Positions 11,287 through 24,014 of a DNA stretch of 64,000 nt are shown here, in pieces; the first letter of the stretch is position 1; each line of letters starts with the position of its first letter. Below the pieces are notes generated by a model, which did not search any database, had not been told where the DNA came from, and saw only the letters and a program-made list of their open reading frames with translations. A program made the position numbers and the translations under genes. The DNA is from Nephromyces sp. MM_2019 (taxonomy: Eukaryota > Apicomplexa > Aconoidasida > Nephromycida): the NCBI GenBank assembly GCA_015657535.1, contig JADHZB010001096.1, positions 126,685-190,684 of the forward strand, in the 5' to 3' direction.

Positions 11287-13335
11287 TCATCTTGTAAAAA
11301 GTGCCTCCTCTTCCCGAGAGTACTGCACGGTGGCTTCGTCGCTATCATGATTCTCTTCATAAACTGAATTTAATATCTTTTTTTTCGGCTTTTCACGGAG
11401 TCCATAAGGACAGCTTCGTTTCAGAGCGGGATTTTCCCCCGACGGAATGTATCTTAATAGCTCTTTCATCGGCGAAAAGTTTAATGGCGGTAGATCCATC
11501 TCTTCTTCTTTCGAATTCAACGATGAATACTCGAGCATAGGGTGAAATAGAATTGGCGGACTGCTCAACGCACTAAAGACGATACAGTCGTCTGAAGACG
11601 GTGAATCTTCCTCTCCTTTATTCCTGCTCGTCTCGCGTGGGACACCCGGATGTTTCAAGCAAGTTACCCCTTTATCCACATCTATTTGAGCGTTGCGATC
11701 CGGGGAGATGTGCTTACCGTCTGTTGCAAATATGGTGTCGCCCTGCACTTCCGTTTCTGTCTTGTTTATACTATTTAGAAAGTTGCTTTTCATGGGATCA
11801 CTGCTATCATGAAGGTCAAGTTTATGATCCTGGATTGCTTCATCCGCCTCTGTACCGTCATGACCCAATAGCTCCATGGATTCAATATTCGGTAGGCAAT
11901 TCCATCTGTTTGTATGGCAGAAATCTTGAAGTCCATCTAGGAGAGGTGGCATCACTCCTCTTTCAATCTCATAGTTTTGCATCGAAGAAACCTGGAGCTT
12001 TTTAACATTCTGCTGATACTTGGTGCCCAAGGAAGCAGACTCAACACTCTCTGCTGCATTTCCTATGACACCAGCCGCAGCGCCTATTGCTCCTGCTGCT
12101 GAGGCTATGGCGCCTGCAGCTGCTTCTATTGCCGCAGCTTCTGTGGCTTCATTTGCGGATACCGTAGTCATTTTTTCCATCATTGTTTCATGATAGTATT
12201 TAAATGTCTGTACTAACATACTTATCGAATTTTGTAATCCTAGATTCGATCCATCATAGTCTTGGAAGAGACTCGCGCTTGAAGAACTATCGGGCATTCC
12301 ACAAGTAGAAGAAAAATTGTGGGCGTCCAGGCTGGCAAATCTTTCTTCATCAGCACGCGTAATCATCCGTTCTTTGCTGCATGCTTCATCGTATTCATCT
12401 CCTGCTTCCTCATTCGTAGCTAGCCGACTAAACTCTCCTTCTGATGTGCTATTCTCTGAAGCTGTGGTAGTCACTTGGTTTGAAGTGTCCCCGTTAATAG
12501 TATGCTGTGACGGAAATAAACGGCTGTAATAACTTTTACATATACCATTCTTTGCAGTAGTGTTTTCATCACCACTACCTTGAATACTGTGCTTTGCGGG
12601 GGGGCCCAGTAGTTCCAAATCTGTTGATATTTATTGGCAGAGAATATGTAAAACATGTGTTTTCTAAAAAGTTGGAGGTGACTCGCAGCAAAGACGCTGA
12701 TTAAGTACTTGAAACCGCAATGTTGTGCTGCATGATTACAGCGATTCTCTGACCGGGTCATGAAAACACTACCCCGTCGTTTCTGAAGGCCGGATTCGAA
12801 GCGCTAAGGTGCACTAGAACAACTCACTTGCATAATGCAGTGATCAGTGTAGACGACAAGTATTCAGGAGAAAATTTTACCATGTGGCTTTGCTATGTTC
12901 CCTAGCACACTTTCATAATACAAAATATAAGCTAAAGGTTGCTGGCCTCTTATAGTTTACATGATTGTATTATGCTTCAACTTGCTGCCCGACAAAAAAC
13001 TAACTTGTTTCTGCCCAAGCAAGGTTGTCATCCTCTGGAAGGGGGCAGAGCATCAACATCTGCATCAATTTTGAAGAAGGGTCGCTTAATAATTGCCTTC
13101 GTGGAATGCCTTCAGCGTAATTCAAGATTCCGGAATCATGCTTCGAAGCGAAATCGCAATTTGATGCCTCTAGGCTTTTTTGTGAGCTGCCAAGCTTTTC
13201 CATAAGCTTTTGAAGAAGATCCATTAAAGAGTGCCGTTGAACGTTCGTTGTGGTGACCTTGCCTTGTCTCGAAAATGAAGCGGCCTCTGAACTCGTCAGC
13301 CCGTAGACACTCAGCAACGGCTGAGATGGTAACAT
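11287..13335 (-). CDS. Unknown 554-aa polar protein with an Ala-rich repeat, two exons
   Basis: Exons are 13335-13005 and 12620-11287. The donor A|GTTAGT leaves phase 1 and the acceptor AATATCAACAG completes AAT, so the frame joins cleanly (…LAWAET-N-LELLGPP…). The start is the first Met of the frame, right after an AG, so an upstream exon is possible. Exon 1 has a short amphipathic helix (SLMDLLQKLMEKLG). The middle carries an alanine-rich segment in which AIGAAAG/AIASAAG-type units repeat every 7-8 residues, probably a helix. The rest is acidic, Ser/Asn-rich and likely disordered, with a basic KKKIL patch near the C-terminus. No family recognised. A nuclear or scaffold role would be guesswork. 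Confidence 0.6.
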
Positions 13336-14103
13336 CTCCAAAGCTTAGATGCACTTACTTGCACATCAAAAGGTAAGCTGGCAGGGACCTGGTAAATTTA
13401 GCTCTGCCTAAAGTGATTTTAAATCCAGTATTTGTATACCAGAATAAATAGAATTCCGAAAGTCACTTCTTTTTGTTGGCACCATGTCAAGCCACAGATA
13501 AAAATAATACGGATTTTAGAATTTGTTCATATAAAAATTTACCTCGCTAAAGTAGTGGCGATGATTTCAGCTTTTTCTAAACTCCCTATTTTAGGGTGAA
13601 ACGCACTGCAATGCGTAGCATCTTGAAGATATCGCTTTTCCACATTTGGAAAGATTTTTTTTTACGGTAGGACGAAATGCTTGCCCAGCGGGTGGCGCCA
13701 ACTGCCACGCCAGAATTATCTTGAATGAAAAATTTTAAATCGTAAGCCTTTGGAAGAGTCTCTTCAGAATTTTGACATTCTTGGAATCAGCCTTAAGCTT
13801 TTTTAGTCGCCACTAATCTGAGCAAGCCATAAAAGCTTCTTCACATTGAAATTAACCCCATAGGTGATTATGCAAATAATTTTGAAGCGTAATAAATTTT
13901 GTGAAGGCAGCATCTATATCGCCCTATTGAACTGTGATGACCATCAAGGCAATATCATCTATTGCGAATTGTATGAACTACAAAATGGTACTACAGTCCT
14001 TACGCTTCGAGCTGTTGCTTCACATCTTTTTATTTTAGGCGTGGTGGCATATTCATATATTATCGGATAGTAGAGTGATTGACTTTGAATGGGCGAACTA
14101 GAC
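13336..14103. other. No firm gene
   Basis: A plus-strand ATG at about 13326 runs open to a consensus donor AAAAG|GTAAGC (13368), antisense to the start of the 554-aa gene. No continuing exon was identified. Confidence 0.25.
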
Positions 14104-14395
14104 ATGTTTTCTTTGTTGGGTTTGGTACTGCATGCAGCTGCATTAGCTGCTCATATGGAGTATATTGCAGGGTACGGTAAACTAGTGCATTTTCATATAT
14201 TTTTGAAATTTAGTGTCTCCTTGAAACTATGTTTGTTCATATCTATAGTTGCATAAAGCTTTATTAAACTGACTAGTTCGAAATGTTTAAAGATCACTTG
14301 TTCATCAGAGTGACCTCTGCTGCTTTCCAGATGTGAATACCATGCAAAGCGGGGTACTCAGCGACAGCGGCCCGCATTACATAGAAAGGCTTTAG
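14104..14395 (+). CDS. Candidate 45-aa two-exon membrane microprotein
   Basis: Exon 1, 14104-14176, encodes MFSLLGLVLHAAALAAHMEY, a hydrophobic N-terminal helix, and stops at G|GTAAAC in phase 1. Exon 2, 14331-14395, follows a strong acceptor (CTGCTGCTTTCCAG), completes GAT and ends in TAG. If unspliced, the same ATG gives a 50-codon, even more hydrophobic frame. A minus-strand 85-codon frame overlaps exon 2. Not recognised. Confidence 0.3.
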
Positions 14396-17300
14396 GATTA
14401 ATAGCGTCAGGATCTCACGTAAACGGGAATAAAGCATCAAGCAGATTTTAAAGAGCATGCATTTTTTCCTAGGGTATACTACTATCCAAGCTATTTTTTG
14501 TTGTCTAGCGCTGCAGGAGCCGGTATGCCACTGCGTCACCACTTTTAACATGCCTTACAAAATAAAATTTACCAGCGTAAAAAAAGACATTTTCTGCAAG
14601 TCAAGCAGAAGCCTCGACGTCATGAACCATCTAAATTGACCCATTACTGTTCACATCAAAAAAAGTAGCACACGCTTCTTCTTTTAGGCTCAATAGTGCA
14701 TTAACTGTTGGTTTTCCCAGACACTGTTTTTATCCTGTCATAAAATTTCTGTTCTCTTACATCCTAAAATTGCTGTTAGACTAACATCTTTTCATACTAT
14801 AGGACTGAATATTTCTGAAAAAAAGCGGTAACTTTAACACAGATTCCAACCGCTAGGATATAGAAATCATTTATATCACATGCGCCTTAATTTTTCTATT
14901 TAATCTTTTTTTACTACAACCGTAAAATAATTAAGCGCTATGTACTGAATAATAGCACTCTGCACCGTTTTGCAGGTATAGGCCTGGAACTCCACGAATA
15001 CAAGCTTCAGATACGTAATGGAGTTTCAGCATTTTATTTATTACTTTAAGAGATAAGCAAGATAGGCTTGCTCCACGTATTTTTCCTACCTCGCAATACC
15101 TTTTCTCATTGATAATACCGCAAATTCCTCTGGCCCTACGTATATGGGCTGATTCCTTACCTGAGAAAAAACTTTTATATGCTACAAGAGAAATATCCCA
15201 GGAACTCCTGGAATGCATGTCTCTGATGTCCTCTTAATTTGAAAAGCATACCCATTTAGGCGAAACGCATAGGATTAGTGGCAGCGCAGAGATATACTCT
15301 ATCTAGGGTACCGCTGACTAGCCGGCATATAGCAAAATACGCCTAAATCGCCTATCCGTTGCATCAGAAACTAAAACTGAAAAATTTGCAAGTTATATAG
15401 GCAAATTCCGAAGATATACCCCACGTGAGTGCGAGTGCATCTTTACTGATGTTTTCTAAGCTCATTACTTGTATTACGTATTTTCACAACAAATACAATT
15501 AGCGTGAAAATTGCACTCGCTGACGCACCTATCCCTTAGAGTATTGGGTCAGCGTAGAGTCTGCACCGCGGTACCATAAAGTCGAGCTCGATAATCTTAT
15601 CCTGCAGTCAAAGGTCGAAATCAACTCCGAGAGTTACTAGAGCCCATTTTTTGAAGTCCCAGCCGCACCCCATATCAAACACTACTAGCATCCGTGTATA
15701 ATCAGCCTCTAGATACGGATTATGCGGCCGGTGGAGCTCGTGTCCTGGTGTAGAAAGCTTTGGGGACCGAAAGTGTACCGCCACCTAGTTGCATAATTTA
15801 GGTCATACCCACAAAGGACTTAATTCAATTTTACGAGGCAGGTGTAGCGGCTTGCAAGATTACAACTTAGGTAGCTCGAGGCTATGGAATCCGCCATTTA
15901 CGGGGGGAGCTAAAGCCATACAAGTGAGCAGTCCACCTAATGCGTACTTCACTGAATTTTTAAAAAATGGCTAGCAGGATATCTTACGGTGTAACGAGCC
16001 CAGCTTAAACCAGGAAAGGCTACCCCGAGACTTATGTGGCAGCAACTACCTCATAAAGCTAGCTTCAAGCGGACGTGGGGACATTAGCTTTCTAAATACA
16101 TATAACGGTACGTTAAGTAGCTCCTGTATCACACTCTGGCTGCAGCAGGAGCTACACGTGACTAAACTTCTTACCTCACTAACACTGCAGCAGCCGTAGC
16201 ATATATGCTAGTAAACGCTGAAACTGCCGGTTTCAATATATCTTGGAACCAGCCATTGGATTATAGGTTTCCACGTGCTCAACTTGGAGGGAAAAACAGG
16301 TTCTAGGCTAGAAAAGTGCAGCGCTCGCTAAGTAGAAAGCCACAATATAAATTTTGCAAGTCAGATTCATTTTAAAAAAAGGGTACCGAAAGAACAAACT
16401 GAGAGACACCCAAAGAATAAAACTCAACCTTAGCTGCAGACACAAGCCTGACCAGGACACTTGTCACAGCGTAACTCCCTTAAACTTCAAGCCCAAAAAT
16501 CACTTAGGCTCTTAATAAAAGAATTTTTCAACATAGAAAGTGCTCGTTATGGTGATGAAGCTTTATTCTACGATATTTCAACAAGATTGAAATTACAGCT
16601 TACCAACGTAAAACACCTAGAGAATAAACTTTAATGTGATTCGCCGTTGAAAATAGTAATATTCTAAAATGCGTTAAACAGCCATAATAGATTCCCCACC
16701 GAATAAAGCTCATTCAATGTAAGATGCTCAATATCATACCAGTGGTATAAAATCCCATGCTGGTAATAGGTGGCTTTCAAAACAGAAGCTTTGAAGCACA
16801 AAGTGAAAACTAAGTAATCAATACGGCTATTTCCGATATAAACCCCTGTACTCAGGATATATAAAAATTCTTTGTAGCACCGCAGACTTCAGCAAATGTT
16901 ATGCGAACCAGTGCAAGCTAAAAATTAACTATTAATGCTGCCTGACCCCATATCCTATGCGATAAAGCTAGAAAAAGGCAACTAAAAATAAGAAAAATTT
17001 AGTATAAGCATTATCTTATGCAGAACTAAATATATATGAATTCAAGCTTAGTTCTGACCAGAGAGTTGATAAATCATACGGACAGATTAGGTAAAAAAAG
17101 AAAAATCCGACCTTAAACTCATAGGAAGTTTTTTGAGATCCTAAGAAAAAGAATTATAGGATGAGCAACTAAAAAAATACCATCTTCCTCTGATGAAATT
17201 GAATTGTGATGGTGTAATTGTTATGTAAAGGCTGCCTATCCATGGACGACACTTTCAACTAGGAAAGTTGAAGGATATAAACAATAAATGAGAGAAACTC

Positions 17301-18778
17301 GTTAACTATTTTTGAGAGAAATGCATTCCCTGTGATAAACTACACCAGATAAACATCACAAAATCCTTCTCTAACCACGTTGAAACGATATTGCGGCAAG
17401 AAATGTGCTTCTAGTAGCCGGGAAAAAAATATCCCGTAAAACAACCAAGCACGCGAAGTTATTACAAAAAAAATCATTACTGGCAAGCCTAAAGGAGCAC
17501 TTTTTTCGAATCCATTTAAAAGGTTTTGCAATATTTTCTTCCAGGGAAAATCGATCTTTTTTGAGCTTATAATATGGGGGTCTTCCAGTAGTAAATCCTT
17601 CCACCAAAAATAAAATTGAAACCCAGAGTTATTAAAAATGTATGGAAAGGCAAACTTTCACGCTACCTTTATAGAGATGCATAAGGATGCAGGTTACATT
17701 GAGTAAATAGCATTGGAAAACAAAATTGACAAGTTCGCGGAAACAAAAAAGTGAGCACCACCGAACGTCCAGTATTAAATATGCAGAATATGCATATAGT
17801 AGCAAAGTGGGAAGCGGAGTAAATCTAACATAGGTGAAAAGCATTGGGCTGACGTGGTATTTTTAAATACATTCATTTTGCTATGGGTATGAAAAACTTC
17901 GGACCTTAAAGGTTTTAAAAACAACATTTTTGAAGTATGAAAATTTTGTTTTCCGAATGAAACTGCAATAAGTTGTTCAACTGAGGTCTGCAACCAAAGC
18001 TTGGTAATTAGTGTCTTACACCAAAATACTAGAAATATACGCACTATATAAAGAGTTCACGTTTGTATTTCGCATAATGAAAGACAGCTAACGCAAATTG
18101 AATAAATAGCCTAGCTTGTATTGTTTAAAATAGCTTAATGTGAAAAAGTAGTCATTGGTTACAACTAAGCAGTACTTATAAGGAAATTATCTTTATTAGA
18201 GTGCCACACCTTTCGAGAACACTACACTAACAGGAAGAGAATAGAGGCCAGCTCCTAAAAATTTACTAGATATTTCTATGGTTTTTTATCAAAAATACCA
18301 AGCTAGAGGAAAGCGAAATCTGCACTCTAGCCCCAATGGCCGAAAAGCATAACTGTTATATCCGACATGGTACAAAAAAGTCTTTGATAGCAACCATAGC
18401 TTGAAAACAAAGCATTTCATGGGGACTTTTATTCAATCAAACTCTGGAATATAAGAAATCATAGTGCCATACTAGCCATCACACTAAACCCAGATGCTTC
18501 GAAATATGTTATTCAGGTTATACCCAGCGTTTTTAGTGCCACCACATCAACCCATAGTCGATATCATGAAGTATGAATACCACATAATCAAGGCCACTAA
18601 ACTTCACGTGTACTCCATAAACTCCAATACGACCATGCGGGAGATCAAAGTCAAGCGACAAATAGTCAAGGAATAAACAAGCAAATTCTTTAATTCGAGT
18701 GGCTATGAAACCGCTGTAAATTGAACTTAATTAATTTTTATGAGAAACTTGTATAGGCTACGCGTTCAGCTATTATTC
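14396..18778. other. Long stretch without a supported gene
   Basis: Frames are short and splice sites do not link. A minus-strand 95-codon frame (14931-15218) contains CAG|GTAAGG after 19 codons but finds no partner. 15.4-16.3 kb is slightly richer in G+C yet full of stops in all frames. It may be non-coding RNA or spacer. Confidence 0.35.
16117..16155. repeat. Inverted repeat, 10-bp arms
   Basis: GTAGCTCCTG and CAGGAGCTAC are perfect complements separated by 19 bases, a potential stem-loop in a gene-free stretch. Confidence 0.8.
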
Positions 18779-20200
18779 TCAGTTCGTCGATCCGAATCCA
18801 CCTTCACCTCTTTCCGTATCATCAAGTTTATCTACAACCTGATGGCGTAAGAACGTGTAGAAATGATAGTTCATAGCAAATTTATTCTCGAAGTATGAGC
18901 TTGCGTTAGTTCATACGACTGGTCAATAAGCAGCAGTATCACAGTAGGGATTTTGAAGGGCAAAAATTTCAAGCATAATACAATTGATACCTACTCTGGA
19001 ATAAATTGAACTTGTAGTAAAGACTTAAAAAAGCTGCAATATATACAATGGCACTTCAAACCATTCACAAATCATTACATAGTCTCCACACTAAGAAAAG
19101 CAGGCAAACAAATAACTCCAGCACAAGTACCATGAAAAAAGCTGTCACTAGAGTTCTATTTGTGGCAGCCCCTCACTTTTTTAATTTGTAGAACCTTAAT
19201 TTCTGGGATATATACTTACCGAGTGAGTTATTGAATTTCCATTGAAAGCTACAGCTTGCACTATTCTGTCCCCCTTGCTAAGCTTGTAGTCCCCCTGCCT
19301 TATATTGTCAACTGCAGCCATGATTTCACCTCGGTATCCAGAATCAATCAAGCCGACTAAACGGCAAACAAGGCGAACAGAGTCTTATTCGCAAAATATA
19401 AACGAAGCGAACTTGATTAATTGGCTCCATAACAAGCTTTTTCTCATATAACGGCTTTACATCAAACCTTAATGATAAATGACAACATAGAAAAGAGCGC
19501 AACACCCCCAAACTAGACATTTCGCTATGGAATCAACATTCATATAAAAGTACAGCCAGCAACATTTTTATTTTGAAGCAAATGAAAGTAGCCTGGCTGG
19601 CAATGGCAGGCAGGCATTTCAACACCGTGGTGAAAAGCATTTGCTGTCGATTTCTTGAGTGTAATAAGTGTTCATACGAAACCGCAAGCTCAAGACAAGC
19701 GAAAAGCAACAAGCATCGATAATCCCATCGTATATGAAAATAAAATTCGAGGTAAACTCATTTAGTACCAGCCAGCTTTGAAAGGCATTTGACACTTGAA
19801 GTTCCACGAGTAACCTAGCAGAACTGTTGCTAGCAGAACACACAATAATTCTCTGCGCTTCGTATGTCACAGCATGGCACGCAGGGCCCGATGATATTAC
19901 AAGCTAGAAAGAGTACTGAGAAGAGAGTTATTACTTTTCATTACCTGAGTTGCTAAGTCTTAGTGGGGTTTTGGCGATGCTAGAACGGGGCATTAATAGC
20001 CAGCTAACTGCTTTGTTGTTTTCGTCATAAGCTGCAGCCTTAATACCAAGCTTTACAAAGCATGTTGAACCCTCGGGAACGATGATGTCTTCAGGAACTG
20101 TGAAATCAAAGCCGGCATCTCCGGCAAGATTCGTGCTCTTTTTATTCCCATATATTTCTTTGGCAGCCGCAGTGAGTGGCTGAATAAAAAGATGCACCAT
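18779..20200 (-). CDS. dut: dUTP diphosphatase (dUTPase), three exons, complete
   Basis: Hydrolyses dUTP to dUMP and diphosphate, keeping uracil out of DNA and feeding dTMP synthesis. It acts as a homotrimer. Exons 20200-19945, 19356-19220 and 18838-18779 give 150 residues, the usual trimeric dUTPase size. All five family motifs are present in order: DAGFDF (about 28-33), PRSSIAKTP (71-79), GLIDSGYRGEI (87-97, with catalytic Asp90 and stacking Tyr93), GDRIVQ (114-119) and the C-terminal arm RGEGGFGSTN (141-150). Junctions are CTCAG|GTAATG to GCCGTTTAG (phase 1) and CTCG|GTAAGT to CGCCATCAG (phase 0). Introns are 588 and 381 bases. The start is ATG 20200. No signal or transit peptide, so nuclear or cytosolic. 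It is divergent from the small gene at 20411. Confidence 0.96.
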
Positions 20201-20410
20201 CTTCAAGGAAATTAAGAATTAAGAAAACAAAAGTAAAAGCAAGATGCTACTGAGTGTATTATGCGCATCCGCACAATATCCTTTAACAGAATTGCTCAAA
20301 TGTTTTTTGAAATGGTGAAACAAGCTAGTTAGCAAAAGGTTCCCATGATTTGTTGAGTCTAGGGGGGTGTTGTACAGTTTTGTGAGGAAAAAAGCCAGAG
20401 ATAAGGCGAA
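20201..20410. promoter_or_regulatory. Short divergent intergenic region (possible bidirectional promoter)
   Basis: 210 bases separate the dUTPase start codon (minus) from the ATG of the small plus-strand gene. No TATA box or other element was recognised. The call rests on geometry only. Confidence 0.3.
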
Positions 20411-20696
20411 ATGTTAGCGTACGCTGATGCCTTGCTTTTTGGATTTGAATGGACTTCCGGGGTTATTGGCGCATTTATCAAACCCTGCGTAAGAACTCTG
20501 CAGGCATATCCGCATAACAAAGTCTGCTATCCGCAATGCTTGCTAGTACTTGTGCAGGTAAGCTGGTAAATCACATTCACTGTCTCTTGTGTCTCAGGAT
20601 TACGATTGGCCGTCTAGTTGCGCGACCTATATAGAGAGGGGACGTACATTCACAGCATGCCTATCATATAATATACTAACGTGTTATAAAGTATGA
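20411..20696 (+). CDS. Candidate small protein (81 aa), two exons
   Basis: Exon 1, 20411-20557, opens with ATG and stays open for 49 codons to a consensus donor GCAG|GTAAGC (phase 0). A 40-base intron ends TCTTGTGTCTCAG, and exon 2, 20598-20696, runs 33 codons in phase to TGA. Residues 5-25 are moderately hydrophobic (ALLFGFEWTSGVIGAFI) and four Cys follow (VCYPQC…SSCATY…TAC), spaced somewhat like a CHCH/twin-Cys small mitochondrial protein, though not a clean CX9C pair. A donor GTACAT inside exon 2 would allow further exons. Strong splice sites and phase support a real gene; the family is unknown. Confidence 0.5.
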
Positions 20697-22851
20697 AATG
20701 CACAAACTCAGGTATACTTTATAGAGCATACGTGTCAAGGCTACCCGGTGTATGCTGAATAGAGACATACATCACATCGAAACCATACACGGAAATTTCA
20801 GAGCTTTTATGTGCAAAGCATTCTGGCCGGGTGTTCAAACTAAGCTGTGGAAATTTATAGTTGATATATTAGCTTTAAATCCATATTTTCTAAGGGAATA
20901 ATCAGTTGATTACAATAGCTTAGTGCGCACTAAAGGTATGATAAGCTATCATTTGAGCGCCTTTCCGGTTTGCACAAAATCTTGCGTTAGAAGCGAATTT
21001 TGTGCTTCGCAGTGGGTATTTGGATAGACTTGCTGCTACGTACACTAACAGCTTAAAACTTTACGACTGGAATATAGCGACATGCATGAGAACTTAGTCC
21101 TAGAACCTGGGAGAAAAGCTTCAAAAATGGTTAATGAATTTTTGCACATTGCTACGTGATTCGCTGCAGGCTATATTTCCACTTGCAAAACAAAAACAGT
21201 AACATGCGGGGATTTCATAGGATCTTCTGCCTTTTATAATGCTGGTATCGTTATGAAACGATAAAAAATTCTTTCTTGCAAAGTAGTTGTATAGCTGCCT
21301 TTTGCTGTTTTTTATTTTGAAAAAAAATTACAGTTAGTACTTTTTTCAGCGGGATTACAGTAAGATAACCTAAGCAGGTATACCAGATGCGACACCGCAT
21401 TACAGTCACCGCCGGAAAGGTAGCGTAGGGGGAGACATCTGCAGCAAACAACCAAGAGTTCGCGGTAAACTTCATTCTTCTATGCGAGAGGTTTAAATGA
21501 GAATGAAGAAGTGCTCAAACTTAAGGCAGTGGCCAGAAAGAGCACCCGGGCAAAAACTATCCACTGATGCTCTTACAAGAGAATTTTTGCTATATTGTTT
21601 TTTTTCGAGCCATAATAGAAACGAAAAGCGGTCAATCAGTCATCAGGGAGGCAGACTAAAGGCATTGAAAATATTTCCATTTTTTTGCAAGTGTAGTAAC
21701 CGCTTTTAGTGTTCTCGTAGGGCACTTGTAGAGGGTTTTACAATAATCATTTCCGCGCTAAAGACTCTCAGGAGTGTCATCAGTCGCATCATAAAAGCCA
21801 TATAATGCTTGTTAACTTAATTCCCAGTCTGATGGTATGAGCAACTTCTCCATGCTAAGAATATATGTATTTCAACTTCAAATTACAGATAGCCGACCAC
21901 TTCCGCAGGAACATAAAACGCAGGCGTCCAACTCAAAAAACGAATAATAGACTAGCTATCACCTCAAATTCAGATACATAACGTGGGACTGCCACAATCG
22001 GCGATAAGTACGCGATACCAACGTACCACCTCAAAGTAAGCTAGTCATGTGAGGGTATTGGACAACACACGCCGTACAGCAAGCTTATACTATCCACGTA
22101 TTCAACTGCGAAAAATAATGCATTGACAACTTCGACACATTGCGACTTGCACCATTGAGTTATCCGCCTCACACATTGTAGCTGAGGACTCATAAACAAC
22201 TGGGTAGGGCATATCCATCGAAAGGCCTATAATTGAGGTACTAATATTCTCTTATTCGGAAGCAGGTTCGTGTCAGGCCTACACACCGCATAACAATGCT
22301 GTAACACTATGGAGCAGAATGGGGTCAGCTCTAGCTTCTCATAGCAGACGTCAAATTACAGTAATTTAATACATTGCACGTATCCAACATCTCCCAACTA
22401 GTTTCCCGCTACCAATACAATTTCATGATATACACAAAGCACTTATAAAAGCATTACCTAATTACCCCTTATGGTAGGGTGTATAAACCTTAGAACCAAG
22501 CTTTCAAGGGTTCTGGGTACAAGTCGCATTAAAAGGCTAGGTGAAGGAAATCTGTGCGATTGGTAGGCATTTCAAACAATAGTGTAGAAACGTAAAGTCT
22601 TCCTGAAGTTGAATCCTAGACAACAGTGTGATATCTAATTATACCCAACAAAAAAGAGAACTATTGTTTCAACTGCAATGCATCTGTCACAATATATCCT
22701 AGTTTCAGAAATAGTAGTAACCTTTAATTATGGCATAAACAATCTTAAAGCGTGCAATGAAAAATAAGCTATTTTCTAATTATTAGTTCTTCAATGGAAC
22801 ATCTAGTACCATCCAGTTAAAATTTGTTTAAAGAAGCTATGAAACCTGGAG
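20697..22851. other. No supported gene
   Basis: Only short frames, for example 74 codons (minus, 21251-21475) and 70 codons (plus, 21497-21709). Neither has splice partners or recognisable content. Confidence 0.35.
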
Positions 22852-23146
22852 CTACGCAATTAAGTGCATCGCTTGCTCAAAAGTTAAAGTAACTCCGAGC
22901 AATTTGCGCACCACCTGAAAGACACCAATGAAGTTATGAGTGCTACACTCCTGGCTAAGTGCAGAGGTTCAACCGAAACTCTCAGCACTGCTATGCACGC
23001 AAATTCCTTCAAATCTTACAAGGATGACATACCCATTTCATCATTTGTCGAGCCGTTGCAGAGATGATACACATTTCCTCATAGACACCAAAACGCTCAT
23101 GGCAATCTAAAGTACTTAGTCGATTTATTTGCATACTATAGCTCAT
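22852..23146 (-). CDS. Candidate small protein (58 aa or longer), two exons
   Basis: Exon 1 ends MMKW before GTATGT at 23033. Exon 2, 22914-22852, follows a strong acceptor TTGGTGTCTTTCAG and reads VVRKLLGVTLTFEQAMHLIA then TAG, joining in phase 0. The start is placed at ATG 23146 (MSYSMQINRLS…), but the frame stays open further up with another Met 17 codons earlier and could continue from a previous exon. The product is a helical, slightly basic small protein. The LTFEQAM end recalls the PAM16/MAGMAS 'TL.EA' helix, but the rest does not fit, so no family is assigned. Confidence 0.42.
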
Positions 23147-24014
23147 GCTATATATTCTACGTCCATGCTGCAAGTGCAGGCAACCGTTGCATTCATCCAT
23201 ATGCCGACTATAGGATACCACAAAATTTAACCTTGTAAATACATGGACTCGTAGTTTTGCAGAGGAAGTTAGCACGCACCAATATACATTTTTCGTTGAA
23301 AAGATCAAAAAGCGAAAAATTATAGGCTGATAAAATCAAGTGGCTCATCATATTTCGCTTAGCCTACTTCAACCGTCTTGCAACCTATTCCAGAGTCTAA
23401 AAGATCGTCAGTGTTATAGCTTACAGTGCCCTGTTCTATGAAAACAGTTTCAATCACATGCAGCATCATTCCAACCAAAACGCAACAACCGAATTTCACA
23501 CTTCTCCCTTATACGTCAAAATACATCAAAATTTTGATGTTCATAAAAATTGGCTTATAAGTTTCGCCGTCAACATCTGCATTTAAAAGCCCTTAAGGTA
23601 ACTTCTTTGTGCAAATCAACTTATGGATTCCATTTCCAAGAACTACAAATAGCGATAGCCTATTTAAATTTTAGAAGAATTATTCCGATTTCTCAGTATC
23701 TAATGCGGTGAATATCTCAAGTACAGAAAGAAAATCGCATGAACAGCTAAAAAAAATTAAAGCAATTCCAATGGAAAGAAAAATGCTTAATAAAAATTTA
23801 ACTGCATTCTAATCATAAATTGCAAAAAATGATTGCCTTAAATTAAATCATCCAAAAGCGCGGCAGAGCCATTGTGCAATCCCAAAGGAAAAAATACTAC
23901 GAGGACAACGTACTGTAAATTACGGCTCTTATAATAAATGATTAAGTTTAAAAGAATGAGGCATTACTCGTTTTCAACGCAATTCACAAAGCTGCAGTAG
24001 AATAGCAGTCTCAT
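23147..24014. other. No supported gene; AT-rich
   Basis: Upstream part of the previous frame, then AT-rich sequence with frequent stops. Confidence 0.3.
23523..23540. repeat. 18-bp perfect palindrome
   Basis: ACATCAAAATTTTGATGT is self-complementary over all 18 bases, with no loop. It could be a dyad protein-binding site or chance in AT-rich DNA. Confidence 0.85.

Noticed and set aside
13341..13363. 23-base GTAAG…GGAG segment as a nucleomorph-like mini-intron before the 554-aa gene
   Set aside because: The upstream sequence would not join in frame, and all supported introns here are 40 bases or more.
14931..15218. 95-codon minus-strand frame with an internal CAG|GTAAGG
   Set aside because: No acceptor exon continues it and the translation is not protein-like throughout.
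15400..16300. Possible rRNA or structured RNA in a G+C-richer, stop-filled stretch
   Set aside because: No conserved rRNA core motif was recognised. Only one 10-bp-arm stem-loop is evident.
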